Below, piece after piece: positions 9,349-20,443 of a DNA stretch of 64,000 nt. Made by a program: the position numbers and the translations under genes. The notes under the pieces were generated by a model, which did not search any database, was not told the origin of the DNA, and saw only the letters and a list, made by a program, of their open reading frames with translations. How positions within the stretch are numbered: position 1 is the first letter of the stretch; each line of letters starts with the position of its first letter. This stretch comes from Cylindrotheca closterium (lineage: Eukaryota; Bacillariophyta; Bacillariophyceae; Bacillariales; Bacillariaceae): contig CAKOGP040001736.1 of NCBI GenBank assembly GCA_933822405.4, positions 188,981 through 252,980 of the forward strand, written 5' to 3'.

Positions 9349-12300
9349 ATGTCTGTGGATCTCTGCAACTGGACAGTGCAAGCCTATGAAAGCAAATGGA
9401 GTCCTTCGAACTGGCAAGTCAGAGAAGATGGATTGAGCGTCTCCCAGAGCGTGAATGGGGGCGCCTCCCTTTTTTGCAGTGACTTTCCTGCTACTGGTTC
9501 CAACTTGGAAGGTGAAATCATGGTGGCAAGTGGTGGCCGTTCCGACGATGATTTCATTGGATTTGCTTTTGGGTATAACATTGGAGACAACATGAATTTG
9601 GATGCCAATTGGCATTTGGTCGACTGGAAGAAGAGATCCCAGGCGCTTCCCTTTAGCGATCGATACTGTAGAGGCAATTCTGGAACAGGGTCCGTTGGAT
9701 TCGCCATATCAGAGATAAAGGGGATACCCGTTTGGGATGAGTTTTGGGAACATACCAACTTGGCCTCATGCAATGATGCTGGTGGCGTGACAGAGATTCA
9801 ACGTGGTATCAACTATGCCAGCATTGGATGGGACTATGATACGACATACCAGTTTCGGTTTGAAGTTTCAAGCGAGGGCATGTTGGCCTTTGTGAATGGC
9901 CAGCTGGAGTTGAATGTAACAGGATCATTTGATATAACTGGCAGCTTCTGTTATTACAATCTCTCTCAAGACAGAGTGCGGTACAGCGGGCTCACACGGC
10001 AAACAGAAAACCCTTCTGCAATCCCCACTGATACACCCTCCGCGAGACCCTCTACAAATCCTACCGAATCGCCTTCAGCTTCTCCGAGCGGTCATTCTCA
10101 GTCCCCTTCAAATCCTCCAAGTGCACCTTCAATCGAGACCAGCCCTCCTCTTTGTGAGGTGAAGGACGTGACTGAGGATGGTATCATCATGTTACAAGCT
10201 TCCAATTCGGTGTCCAATATAACTTCAGTAGCGTTGAATCCACCTTCTGCGGACGTTTCGTTGACCTATACTGCCCAGAGAGGTGACGAAACGATGGAGA
10301 TTGACCTGTCGATTGATTACCTCTCAGAGTCAACGGATTTCAGGAGCTCCAAAGTGGTAGTCACGAATGAGGACGGCTTATTCTGTTCCTTTCCTTCGAT
10401 TGGATCCATTCTCGATGATGATTGTGGACAGAACGAGGATTGTCTCCCCGACGATGCAATTGAATTCCCCCTGTCGTCGAGCATCCCAGGAGTGCCCATC
10501 TTCAATTTTGATAATGCAACCATCCTTGCCCAACCTGCCTTTGGGCGAATCGTCTTTAATGGCACGACCCTTCGCTATGTCCCTACCTGGATAGGAATTC
10601 AGTATGACGCCTTCGCAATCGAATCCAGAACCATCGCTGGTGACACTATCTTTTTCTCGGCCTCCTACAACGGAACCGACCAGACAGTCGAGGTAGACAT
10701 CGACATTTTAGGCTTTGAGGATGTCGAATATTATACAGAGGATGATACTTTGGACGACGTGGTCGATAGCGATGGCGAGTTAAGGGCCCGAAGGCTAAGA
10801 AGTGCACCTTTGCCGATTGAGTATCAACACATAGTCCCTCAAGGTGTGTTTGGCAGCGGGAAGAATGCTTATAAGATCGATGGCCTTGATAGGAACTTTC
10901 TCAACCGCATTGAATCCAAGCAATTTGGAGTATTGTTGCGACGGGAAGACCACAGAGGCAAGAATGCGATCGTCAAGCCGCTTGAATTGAACAAAATGTG
11001 GGACGGTTGGGTCGTTGATTTCAGAGACAAAAATGGAAGACTCCCTGTCAAAAATGAAGTTCTGACCCAAGGATTTCAGGAAATCACAGCAGATCCAAAA
11101 GTTAGACAAATGCTTGATGCAGGCATTCCAAATCCTGACTACAGCTACAACCAGTGGAACAACAAAAAGTACAGAGAATACAAAGTTCGAATGCTTGAAG
11201 AACTGGATTCGAGAGCTCGATCCCGTGCCAAAATTAATCCCTGCAGTAGCGGGCGATTCAACCCTTGCAAAGCTTTGAAACGGGCTTCTAAGCTACCGGT
11301 TGTTGGAAGGTTCATTGGCTTGGGCGTATTTGCCAATGAAGTGCTTCTTCAAGGTCGTCCAATAGCGGAAGCAGCAGTTGAGTTTGGGTTGGATGCCATT
11401 CCTGTCTGGGGTGAAATTCGTGGGGCCTACTCGCTTGCACAAGACTTGTGTCTTTTTGAACGATTTGGCCTAAAGGTGGACGCAGGGAATCTTGAGACTT
11501 TGATATGGAAGACTCTCCGATCGGACCACGGAATCAAAGAAGTGCTTGGTCCGAACGACTTCGGAATTTCGAAGGCATATCTCGGTAAGTAAAAAGTGCA
11601 GTGTGTTGTATGCTGTAAAAAATACGTATCCAACACTCTCGGTCTTTGCTCGCACCAGATCCGCACTTTTGCACTTTCAATGAGAATTGCTACGCCTATC
11701 ATGGAGTTTGCGATATGGTGTTCCTTCGCAATGCGCTTGTGGAGATCCACATTCGCACAAAATCCTTAGGACGCCGACACTGGTCGTCACTTTCAGGCAT
11801 TGCCATGCGCATTGGGAATGACACCTTGGAAATGGATGATAATGCATACTACTATTTGAATGGCGAATCATTGGCCTCTGGCGCACCGCCTGTGGCTTTG
11901 GCAGGTTCATTTCCCTTCTCAGTAAGCAGCTCAGGGGTTGGTTCGCTTCAGCTTTCAGGCGGTCAATTCATTCAACTCTCTCAATTTGGAACGGTTCTCA
12001 ACCTCCAAGTTCACGGTCATGGTTCCGACTTTCGCGACTCTAATGGCATGAGTGGCAAATGGGACCGATTGCCGCTCATCGGACGCGACGGTCTTTCTGT
12101 ATTCGAGAACACAACGGAGTTCGCCATGGAATGGGAGATCAATGCAAGCAAAGGGGACCTACAACTCTTTCGTGAAGCTGCACAGAGTTCATGCCGCGAA
12201 CCAGGTCCTCGACCGGAGCCAGATGTCGCAACACTCGAACTTGCCAGAACTGCCTGCGCGAATATCCTCGACGATGTGCTCAATGAAAACTGCGTCTTCG

Positions 12301-12881
12301 ACGTCACTTCTACTGGAGATGTCTCCTTTGCACAAAGCGAAATATATACGGAGCCATTGCAATCTGGTGGAGTTTGTGCGTCAAGTTCAGAGGATTGTGA
12401 ATTAAGAGGAGGAAGCTGTGTGTGGAGATGTGACACTGCCACAAGCAACTGCCTTCCAGATCTTTGTTCTCTTGTCCAATCTGTGGAGACGTTCGAAAAC
12501 GAATCTGAAACCGCGGAGTCTTTAGTGGATGGGTGCTCCTGTGAGATTCCATTTGCCAACGAGCCAACTGCCTTCGCAAGTTCTGCACCGAGTTCTACTC
12601 CTACTCCGGTTCCAACATCGCCACCCAGTTTGGTTCCAACAACGAGTCCTACTCCAGTTCCAACATCGAGTCCTACGCCAGTTCCAACATCGAGTCCTAC
12701 TCCAGTTCCAACATTGACTCCCAGTTCGGTTCCAACATTGACTCCTACTCCAGTTCCAACTTCCACCCCTACAGTTTCATTCACTTCAGCTCCAAATTCC
12801 GCGTCTTGTGTACCATCGGCTTTTTGGAGTGGTCGCCTTTGCCTCATCTTCACCTTGGTGATGTCGCTGCAATTGTTTTAA
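9349..12881 (+). CDS. Large surface protein: thrombospondin-C-like, HIVPQ nuclease-like and VWD domains
   Basis: Exons 9349-11584 and 11659-12881, joined across a 74-bp GT-AG intron, encode 1152 residues; splicing rebuilds DPHFCTF exactly at the junction. Order: a thrombospondin C-terminal-like lectin fold (about 10-215, with SDDDFIGFAFGY, then IGWDYDTTYQFRFEV); a Ser/Thr/Pro linker (about 220-265); a beta-rich region; a module with QHIVPQGVFG (His494) and RREDHRG (His535), like HNH/Endonuclease VII-type domains of bacterial secreted effectors; a VWD domain from 746 (DPHFCTF, YHGVCDMVFL, GMSGKW); a Cys-rich part; a Pro/Thr/Ser stalk (about 1055-1120); and a hydrophobic C-terminus that may be a GPI-anchor signal. 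The start is the first in-frame ATG after a stop at 9271. It has no clear signal peptide, so an upstream exon may be missing. Nuclease activity is unproven. Confidence 0.75.
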
Positions 12882-13450
12882 AGGCAAATAGTTGCTTGAT
12901 AATAGCTCTGCTGACTCAAGAGACAGGTAGAATGGAAGCGCATGAATAGGAGATAATTATAAATGTTGTTTTTGCGTTCTAGTACAATGAGGGGAAACAA
13001 AAATCATGACGATTGATCTGCTTCTACCGCATGATTAGGACTGCTGCCGTGTTGAGGAAGTTTTCATCATACGCTAATGTGAAGAGGCACAAGTTGGAGC
13101 AAGGAAATATATCATATGACGAAGAAGGGGAATGGATATTACACCATATCATCTACCGGTATGGATGATGTGACTGAAGTGTGAAGGTCACCGGCATATC
13201 GTCGTCTGGCCTTCATCGGGAATCAACAAAGATTTTTTCAGACGTCATCGATCGTCAACTCCAACCGACGACGTATCATCGCATCTCCTCATCAGCATCA
13301 TTACATCAATCACTTCATGTGAGAAATACAAAACAAAGAGTAGAAGCAAACACCGAATCAAAGTAGTAACTGAAAGCGCTGATCAAGGATAATCCAACGC
13401 CTATTTTTTCATACACAGAAAGCGCCCAAACAATAAACAAACAAAGAAGA
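12882..13450. other. Intergenic region
   Basis: No gene is seen. The last 250 bp lead into the channel gene. They include a TACCGGTA copy near 13155 and A-rich leader sequence (AAACAAACAAAGAAG) just before the ATG at 13451. Confidence 0.5.
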
Positions 13451-14740
13451 ATGCCGTTTGGAAAATTATTCAAAGGCAGATCATCGTCGGCATCTCATTT
13501 TTCCGACAACTACCGAACCGCCATCCAAGAAGATTTGCCATCCAAATGGATCTTTCATGGAGTCGAATTGAACAATGATATAACGGGAGCGCCAGTGGAA
13601 GAACTTGTGTTGCTGGCGCTGATAATTTTCTTCTTACTCTTCAAGAACAAAATCCTTGGAAGAGAAAGGGGAAACAATTATGCAGTGTGGGCAACGGTCC
13701 TGGCCATTTCGTATCCACTGATGAATGTCATTTGGATTCCATTATTGTCGACCATTCTATACACTCGGACCTCTTACCCGTATATGATTGTCATTTCCCA
13801 CTGCATCGTGGCCTCTTGTGCCTACCGAAATGAATTGGAACAACGGTCGTTGAGATACCAATTTCGAAAGAAACCACGAGACGATACGAACGGAGAATCC
13901 ATGCAAAAAGTGAAACCACGAGTACATCCGATATCTTCCTTTACTTGGACCTTTTTGTGTTATGGTTTTGGTGGATCCATTGTATCGGATTGGTTGTTGG
14001 GACTGCCGATCACGGCATTGGGACACCCACGGATTCTAGCCTGTCATACCATATGTTACATGCTAGTTTGGTATTGTCCATACGATTGGTGTTATCAAGA
14101 ATACATGGATCCGACATCCTTTTGGCGATATTTCTTGAACCTTTGGGAAGCGGTGGACGGGATTACCACACCACCCGGTAGAATTGGTCGAGCGTCCCGC
14201 GAGTTGAAGAATCAAGTGACGGCGCCCCTGATGGGTGGAATGTTGGCGGGCGTCGGTGGTAGTTGGATCCGTTACGGGGAACGAAGCATGATCCAAGGAT
14301 TGAAACCAGAAGATCCTATCAGTGGGCCTAGTATCAGTGCCATGGAAGTTGGATTTTGGAATACATTTCTTCATTCGGTATTGTGGTGGTATTTTGCCGT
14401 CTTTTCCTGCAACATGGGTTGGTACGAGAATATTGGCAATGAATTGCGTGAGCATCATTGCGCATCCTATTCCGGGACGGACAATCTTCGATTTGGATTG
14501 GTCATGACGGCCATAATATGGACCACGTTGAAGCATACTGGATTGGTTTCGAGTTCCATGAAGCATCCCTTTGTCTGGTTCGGACAAGATGCGATTGCAC
14601 CCACTTGGAACAAGCTCACTCAATTGCTATCGTTAGGCCCGCAATATGACGCTGCCATGACTACATTGGACGATCATGAGGATCCATCAGAACAGGAAAG
14701 TGGTGGAAACGACGTCTTCAAAGCTCTCAAGAAAGAATAG
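13451..14740 (+). CDS. TRIC-type intracellular monovalent cation channel
   Basis: A single exon of 429 residues with about seven hydrophobic segments. The best match to the TRIC family is in the second half: YGFGGSIVSDWLLGLPI (the family's glycine-rich inner helix), ACHTICYMLVWYCPYDWCYQ (compare the Y(C/F)PxDxxYK stretch of TRIC proteins) and GGMLAGVGGSWIRYGERSM (compare the second glycine-rich pore helix GW-KG-G). TRIC channels carry K+ counter-ions that balance Ca2+ release in the ER. The animal KEV lipid-binding triad is replaced (WEAVDG here). N-terminal and C-terminal tails are soluble, the C-terminal one acidic. It is longer than animal TRICs (about 300) because of the N-terminal part and an insertion after the third segment. 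Confidence 0.7.
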   Translation: MPFGKLFKGRSSSASHFSDNYRTAIQEDLPSKWIFHGVELNNDITGAPVEELVLLALIIFFLLFKNKILGRERGNNYAVWATVLAISYPLMNVIWIPLLSTILYTRTSYPYMIVISHCIVASCAYRNELEQRSLRYQFRKKPRDDTNGESMQKVKPRVHPISSFTWTFLCYGFGGSIVSDWLLGLPITALGHPRILACHTICYMLVWYCPYDWCYQEYMDPTSFWRYFLNLWEAVDGITTPPGRIGRASRELKNQVTAPLMGGMLAGVGGSWIRYGERSMIQGLKPEDPISGPSISAMEVGFWNTFLHSVLWWYFAVFSCNMGWYENIGNELREHHCASYSGTDNLRFGLVMTAIIWTTLKHTGLVSSSMKHPFVWFGQDAIAPTWNKLTQLLSLGPQYDAAMTTLDDHEDPSEQESGGNDVFKALKKE

Positions 14741-15529
14741 ATAAATGTATTAAAAGCTAAGAATGCATAAAGTGACTCTATCGAAACTGCAGTGTGGTAC
14801 ATTTGCTATATGAACTACAATGTGATAACGCCGATGAAAGGGTGTACGTGACAGAATGAATGGTACCAACTGTAGTAGGCCAAGCTAAATTATTTACTCT
14901 CGCGTCTTTCAAACCTAAGCGGGACTCAATCCTGTGACCAAGTAGTAGTCCTGTTGTGACAAAGCGATTTATGGACATGCCAGCTTCGTATCGACTCCCA
15001 ACGGTTTTGACTCTTGCAAAGCGTGTCATTGGGTCGATCAAAAATTAAGTTGCGTAGAAATGCATACCAAGGTATTGGTGTCACGCGTCAGTTGGGAAAG
15101 GACGCATGCCGATCATATGTAGTTTCGTACTGAACCAACGGATAAAAAGCTGGACCGCATCGGATAAAGTTGACACTAAACAAGCTCCTATCAGAAACCT
15201 CCACAAACCATTGGCCGCATGGAAACTCCATGGCCAAAAATTCAGGACAACATTTAGAAAGTTTCCAGTGACTGAAAGTGTCACAATTAAGTGGTGTTCC
15301 ATCCTCCTTCAATCCACAAAAGCACTTTTAGTTTGCTCCTACATTGCCACTGCTGAGTGATAAAGGCTTGAGCTTGGCTTTTAGAGAGGTGTTTCGAATT
15401 CATCAGCGGACGTTGACTTTTGTCTATTATAATAATAAGGCGCAACCAACCGATCAAGTCCCACCAAGAACAACGCATACATCGGATTCCTCAGTGTTTG
15501 AAACCTAAGGCACGAAGCCACAAGTCACC
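14741..15529. other. Intergenic region
   Basis: No gene is seen. Short frames on both strands lack features. The stretch is mixed-sequence DNA with an AT-rich part near 15420-15440 (TATTATAATAATAAGG) that could include a core promoter for the gene at 15530. Confidence 0.45.
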
Positions 15530-17659
15530 ATGATGAACTCGCCGTCACGACTGAGGGTCCTGCGGCAGTATGGAAGCCATAGTTATGATGACAGTGACGT
15601 TTCTCTGAATTCTAATAGCGGCAGACCTCTGAATTCCAAGATTCCCAGCAAGGCCATTAGTCCAAACAACGACACTAACGCCAGAAACACAAGCAGCACG
15701 ACAAACATGGTGGTATCGTCGATATTCTACAATCCAACCAGAAGAAGAACTCGACATCGTCGATCCAATAGCAATTCATCGATTCATGATAAGAATGGTT
15801 CTTCTACTACTCGCAATAATTCACAACGTGCGTATTACGACGATGGCTTTCGATCGAATCCGGCAGCGAGATGTTTGGATGCTCCCACTGCGCATTGGAT
15901 GAATTGGGTGGAACATTCCATTGATTTCTTTGGTTGCGATGCACAGAATGAAGGTTTCTTGGGAAAGGCACTGGCGGAACTTGGTAAGGATCGAAACGCT
16001 TCCAACAAGGGCATTACCGATGATCGACGGGATTACTGTCAGATGCACGAAGAATTTTTTGAATCCTTATTGAAAGAACAACTCCTGTTGCAAGATTATT
16101 CGCAAGAGTTGGCCTATAGCAGCACTGGGATATCCGATTTGGAAGAAGCTACTAGTTTTGACAGCAACAATGCCGAAGATGATCTGTTGCATGCGGATGA
16201 CACCTCAATTGTGTCGAATAATTCTACAGCCTCTTTGAATCCCATCAGTACTTCATCGATAACGCCCAGTACTACTTCCGAAAAGGACAAGTCGGCAACG
16301 CCTCCTCCGAAAAAGAAGGAACGGAGGATACCCTACTTTCACAAAATTTCCCCAAGACGCAAACGTGTGGCTCCCATTGAGGCGTACAACCGACAATACA
16401 ATCCAGAATTGTTTTCGTCAGACTTTCAAAAGCCCTCCAAAGGCGAAATCCATTTGGATGGACTGATCCAGAAACGATTGCCCGAACCCATTTCCTTTGT
16501 GCATCCACATGCCCAACTCCAAAAGGACAAGGGTCGGGGAGTAGCGCTGGGGAGCAATATTTGCGCCGAAGGCAAGGATGCGACCCTGGAGAAATTAAGG
16601 GACAAGATGAAATTGGTCATTCAAGTACGAGGCAATGAACGCAAATCGTCTCTCCTCAAGAGAGATGCCAAAATTTCTCAAGAAACACCCAGCTTTATTG
16701 AAACGAGGTCCATGATTGAAATGAAATTGGGCTTTTTGTCCTTGCAATATGGTTTGTTGTTGCGATGGGACCGCAAGACGGGCAAGGTTCGATTTGTGTG
16801 TTTGCGCAAAATGTGCCACGAGTCCTTTTACAAGGTGGCCCAACAACAAACGAGCACCATTCAAGCGATTCAAATCCAAAAGAGTGAATTGGATGCTACA
16901 CCCTTTATCGTCACTGCATCCCAGAATGGAATTGGTGGGGCGAATCATGCCATTTATCAACGGGTGTCGGGAACGGAAGTGGTCTTTGTCTCGGAACCTT
17001 ATCGGATCGAACCGCCAGATTCCTTTGCACCCAGTATCATTACTTTGCAAATCCAATCCGTCACGGGGATTCACCCAAAGCAAAAATGGTCCATGAATGT
17101 CACTTTTGCGGGCCATTCCGAAATGGCCATACTCGAATATTCCAAAGACAAGAAACGATTTGTACCCAAACGACCATCCATGGTATGGGAGGTTCCACAA
17201 CAGGCGACGAATCAAAATAACGCTACTAATTCCAACCTCGAGACCATTGAGGAATACAATGGTGACGACGAAGAAAAAAGGAACGATTTGGATCCCTCCT
17301 TGTTGAATCTCGAAATCCGTCTCTTTGAAAAGCAAAAACGAAGGTCGTCTTCGTCCCGATTATCCGCCAGCATGACGTTGCCGCTGGCCAGTTTGATTGC
17401 CCAGCCGACGGCCACGAATTTCAAATCGTGGTCGTTGACCATGCCCTTTGGGAATGCTGGGAAACTGACTCTTAACTTGCAACATCGATCCGACTATACC
17501 CATTGGCTCTATCGTGAATTGGATCAGCGCCGATTGGAAGAAGTTAGCTGCTTGCAACAAGAACAAGAAGCTTGGAATCGACAACAGCAAGAAATTTGGG
17601 AAGAACAACCGGCGTCACCAGACTTTTACGATTGGCTATGCGGAGTCTGTCTGCAATAA
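15530..17659 (+). CDS. Large protein of unknown function
   Basis: A single exon of 709 residues, starting in the favourable context CACCATGATG. The first 110 residues are basic and rich in Ser/Arg/Asn, so probably disordered. Residues about 115-195 form a compact segment (LDAPTAHWMNWVEHSIDFFG ... MHEEFFESLLKEQLLLQDY). A Ser/Thr/Asp-rich linker follows, then KKKERRIPYFHKISPRRKR, a possible nuclear localisation signal. From about 360 to 660 it is beta-rich, with FLSLQYGLLLRWDRKTGKV, SMNVTFAGHSEMAILEYSKD and SASMTLPLASLIAQP. The last part resembles the edge of a C2-like sandwich, but no calcium-binding aspartates are evident. The C-terminus is Gln/Glu-rich, then ends FYDWLCGVCLQ. I do not recognise the family. 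Confidence 0.7.
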   Translation: MMNSPSRLRVLRQYGSHSYDDSDVSLNSNSGRPLNSKIPSKAISPNNDTNARNTSSTTNMVVSSIFYNPTRRRTRHRRSNSNSSIHDKNGSSTTRNNSQRAYYDDGFRSNPAARCLDAPTAHWMNWVEHSIDFFGCDAQNEGFLGKALAELGKDRNASNKGITDDRRDYCQMHEEFFESLLKEQLLLQDYSQELAYSSTGISDLEEATSFDSNNAEDDLLHADDTSIVSNNSTASLNPISTSSITPSTTSEKDKSATPPPKKKERRIPYFHKISPRRKRVAPIEAYNRQYNPELFSSDFQKPSKGEIHLDGLIQKRLPEPISFVHPHAQLQKDKGRGVALGSNICAEGKDATLEKLRDKMKLVIQVRGNERKSSLLKRDAKISQETPSFIETRSMIEMKLGFLSLQYGLLLRWDRKTGKVRFVCLRKMCHESFYKVAQQQTSTIQAIQIQKSELDATPFIVTASQNGIGGANHAIYQRVSGTEVVFVSEPYRIEPPDSFAPSIITLQIQSVTGIHPKQKWSMNVTFAGHSEMAILEYSKDKKRFVPKRPSMVWEVPQQATNQNNATNSNLETIEEYNGDDEEKRNDLDPSLLNLEIRLFEKQKRRSSSSRLSASMTLPLASLIAQPTATNFKSWSLTMPFGNAGKLTLNLQHRSDYTHWLYRELDQRRLEEVSCLQQEQEAWNRQQQEIWEEQPASPDFYDWLCGVCLQ

Positions 17660-18046
17660 TGATCATGATGATGATAATGATGATGATCAGAAGAGAAAGG
17701 AAGCAATGTAAATTGTTGCTATACTACTTTTTCTGACAATCGTGCTGCCTTTTATATATATGATGAGGCGAAACAACACACACCCACAAACACAAACATG
17801 AGCGCTATATCTGTGAAAGAGGCTATTGTCCTGTCAGGTCAGCCTTTCACACAACATGTCACACTACCTACTATACCTGCCTGCTGTCGCACACTTATCA
17901 CACAAATGTGTATACAATCTACTAGTAGTGGCTATGCTACAAGTAATGCTATCAAACAAACGTTATTCATCTATTTCCAATTATTTCTACTATAGTCTAC
18001 TAAAGATTGAAGCTCTCATGCATCATTGGCTTGCAATGATGAATGA

Positions 18047-18688
18047 CTAGGTAGCTTCCAACGCTTGTTTGCAGACCGTTTCTGACATTAATTGACAACT
18101 CGACAGGGGTTTAGTACACCGAAATCCCAAAGCGACTGTCCCATCGCTCAACTTTCGGATGTTATGATACTCGTATAAATCATCCTGATTATTATTCTGA
18201 ATAACCCAGTACAGTTCTGTGGAATACATCGAGACCGGCAAGGTGTACATGCCGTCGTAGTTACTCGTGTATTGACAGCTCCCTTCGAATATAATCACGT
18301 AACCCTCTTTGTATTGTTGCTGAAGGTATTTCATTTCATCTTGTGGTATGGTAATTATGCTGGTGCTGTTGTCTTTTGGGAACAAGGGTCGATTGCGGGT
18401 GGAGACCGTAACAACCGTAGACCTAGTACGCGTGACCACCAACCATGTTGTCAGTATATTGCTACAAATAATGATCAGAACAGCAACAATGGCTGCCTTC
18501 CACATGGATGCTGGTCCAAGGCCCTCCAATCGATGACGCTCGGATGTCTCTGGAATGGGGGCGTCGTTGATAATGCTGTCAGCACTGTCTGCAGCTATTG
18601 TCACGGCTGTTCCGTCTTCCACTGGTGGTGGTGGTGGCTGCTCAATATCAGCATGTCTTGGTGAACGAAAGGGTATTGTGACGCTCAT
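18047..18688 (-). CDS. Small single-pass membrane protein
   Basis: A single exon of 213 residues. The N-terminal 60 are Pro/Ser/acidic and soluble (EQPPPPPVEDG). One hydrophobic segment lies at about 62-86 (MWKAAIVAVLIIICSNILTTW) followed by TRTRS. The remaining 125 residues form an exposed domain with paired Cys (SCQYTSNY, FRCTKPLSSCQLMSETVCKQ) and Tyr/Asn-rich beta-prone stretches. Basic residues follow the hydrophobic segment, so orientation is ambiguous; the Cys content favours a luminal or extracellular C-terminal part. No family is recognised. Its first 54 codons and upstream DNA recur almost unchanged at 20444-20776 beside an assembly gap. Confidence 0.65.
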   Translation of the reverse strand: MSVTIPFRSPRHADIEQPPPPPVEDGTAVTIAADSADSIINDAPIPETSERHRLEGLGPASMWKAAIVAVLIIICSNILTTWLVVTRTRSTVVTVSTRNRPLFPKDNSTSIITIPQDEMKYLQQQYKEGYVIIFEGSCQYTSNYDGMYTLPVSMYSTELYWVIQNNNQDDLYEYHNIRKLSDGTVALGFRCTKPLSSCQLMSETVCKQALEAT

Positions 18689-18866
18689 GATATCAACAAT
18701 GTGGAATCACTGGTATATACGCCTGCAGTGTTTTGCTGTAACACTGCGTGTGTCGTCTTCTCTCTTTATATTTCTGCAGAAACATGCGATTTGAGAAATG
18801 AATGAGACCCTCGATCGAATGAATCAATTCGAATCATCAGAATCATCCGTCCGCATGCGGCACGCG
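18526..18866. repeat. Duplicated 341-bp segment, copy 1
   Basis: This segment (5' third of the small membrane protein gene plus about 180 bp upstream) is nearly identical to 20444-20776. Differences seen are a few substitutions and the absence of the 8 bp TTTTGCTG in the second copy. Identity ends abruptly after CACGCG in both. Confidence 0.9.
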
Positions 18867-19189
18867 TGTTTAAAGGATGTGCATTGACCTCAAAGGATAA
18901 TCGTAAAACCTTGATGCCTTAAAATTAATTGTGTTGATGTGAAAACATCCAAGCAAACTATCGCTCAACGTACGCACGCGCACGTACAAATCGCTAGTGT
19001 TGTCGGCTTCAGTCAGCGAGCCAACCAGTCTCAGGTATGTCTGCCTGGCCTTAAAACACTCCTCTCAAGCTGGAAACGCGCTAAAGCGTAACAGATTGCA
19101 AATGGGGCAAGGACTTTGTTTCAAAGGTTGGACAAACAGTTCACAAACAAGGATTTCAACAAAACAGGGTACGTGGTTCGGTCAGGGCT

Positions 19190-19600
19190 GGAGACCTACA
19201 TCCACCAGTACATGGATATATCGAATCATCGATCAATATCATAGACATATCGAATCACACATCGATAAATATCAAAACATAGAAATATTGAATCACCGAT
19301 CAATATCATAGATATATATCAAATCACACATTGATCAATATCATATACATATCGAATCACACATCGATAAATATCAAAACATAGAAATATTGAATCACCG
19401 ATCAATATCATAGATATATCAAATCACACATTGATCAATATCATATATATATCGGATCAATCATCAATCTTTTTTGATAGCATAGAAATATTGAATCACC
19501 GATCAATATCATAGATATATCAAATCACACATCGATCCTCTTCATAGATACGTATCAAATCACACATTGATACATATCAAGCACATCAATACATTGACAT
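19190..19600. repeat. Satellite-like tandem repeat, about 34-bp unit in a 101-102-bp higher-order array
   Basis: Variants of ATCAATATCATAGATATATC, AAATCACACATTG and ATAAATATCAAAACATAG alternate. The landmark CATAGAAATATTGAATCACC starts at 19278, 19380 and 19481, so the larger period is 101-102 bp, which is three subunits of about 34 bp. The array is AT-rich and degenerates towards 19600. No coding potential. Confidence 0.8.
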
Positions 19601-20433
19601 ACAATCATTTACCGCCCATGGACTTGGTGAAGCAGGCTCATTCTTCGCCATAGAGCAGTCATTAGTCAAATCAACGTCACTTTCATGAGTGATGGGCAAT
19701 GGACTGTGACTTCTTCATTCGGGAGTTGGGAATACCTCCTGTCATAGCAAACACAGACTTGTTATCAACAGAGATAAAAGTAGCGCCAAGTACAGGGATT
19801 CCTTCATCCTCAACTCATACAGTAAGCCAAGAAGACATTCACAACAAAGTCTCAATGCTCAAGCCACTTCCAAAACTGCTGGGGCAACAGAGGTCTGCTC
19901 TTTTGCCATCCAGTACACCAAAGCACCATTGACCCACACAAAGAACCCGTTCAAGAACGTTTCGTAGTAGTGTCAGGAGTATAGTCAGCTTGGTACAAGT
20001 TGGTTTGGGAACAACATTTCCTCCAGAGTTCGCCATTTGACCACATGCGCAAGTTGTTTGATTCTTTGTCTCAAATCCAGCAGTTGGATTTATTACAGTG
20101 AGATTTCAGCAATCAGTTGTAGGACTCCAATTAGGGATGTGAAGTATGAGGCGTCACAATTCTAGGCGTACTTAAGGCTCAAAAGTAACATCGCCTTGGG
20201 CTTCAACTTCAATCACTTATCTCATGCCTTGCAACAATCATCGAGGAACTTCCCCACATTACTGACAGCCGCTTGGACGTATTACAAAGAGCCAAAAGCT
20301 CAGTACTTAATGTCAGATAATCAACTCCGTAGCTGTAATGAGAGCCTCAACGCTCTAGCCACCTCTGGAGTATACTGAGCTCGAATCTACGTCGGCTATG
20401 GATTGCCTACAATAGGAACAGGTGCCAGTGATG
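19601..20433. other. Non-coding or degenerate region before the gap
   Basis: No intact gene is seen. Frames of up to 77 residues are interrupted and carry no recognisable motif. The different texture from the flanks suggests degenerate inserted DNA, possibly an old element, but no terminal repeats or polymerase motifs could be found. Confidence 0.35.
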
Positions 20434-20443
20434 NNNNNNNNNN
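20434..20443. other. Assembly gap of 10 N
   Basis: Ten ambiguous bases interrupt the sequence. A gap of fixed round length usually marks a scaffold join of unknown true size. Confidence 0.99.

Noticed and set aside
12017..12853. 278-codon minus-strand open frame rich in Val/Gly/Thr
   Set aside because: It is the antisense of the Pro/Thr/Ser stalk of the VWD protein. Such antisense frames appear wherever a Pro/Thr repeat is coded on the other strand (also 30325-30792, 34966-35352, 51566-51841).
16595..17335. 246-codon minus-strand open frame
   Set aside because: Lies entirely within the 709-residue gene on the plus strand and has no separate features.
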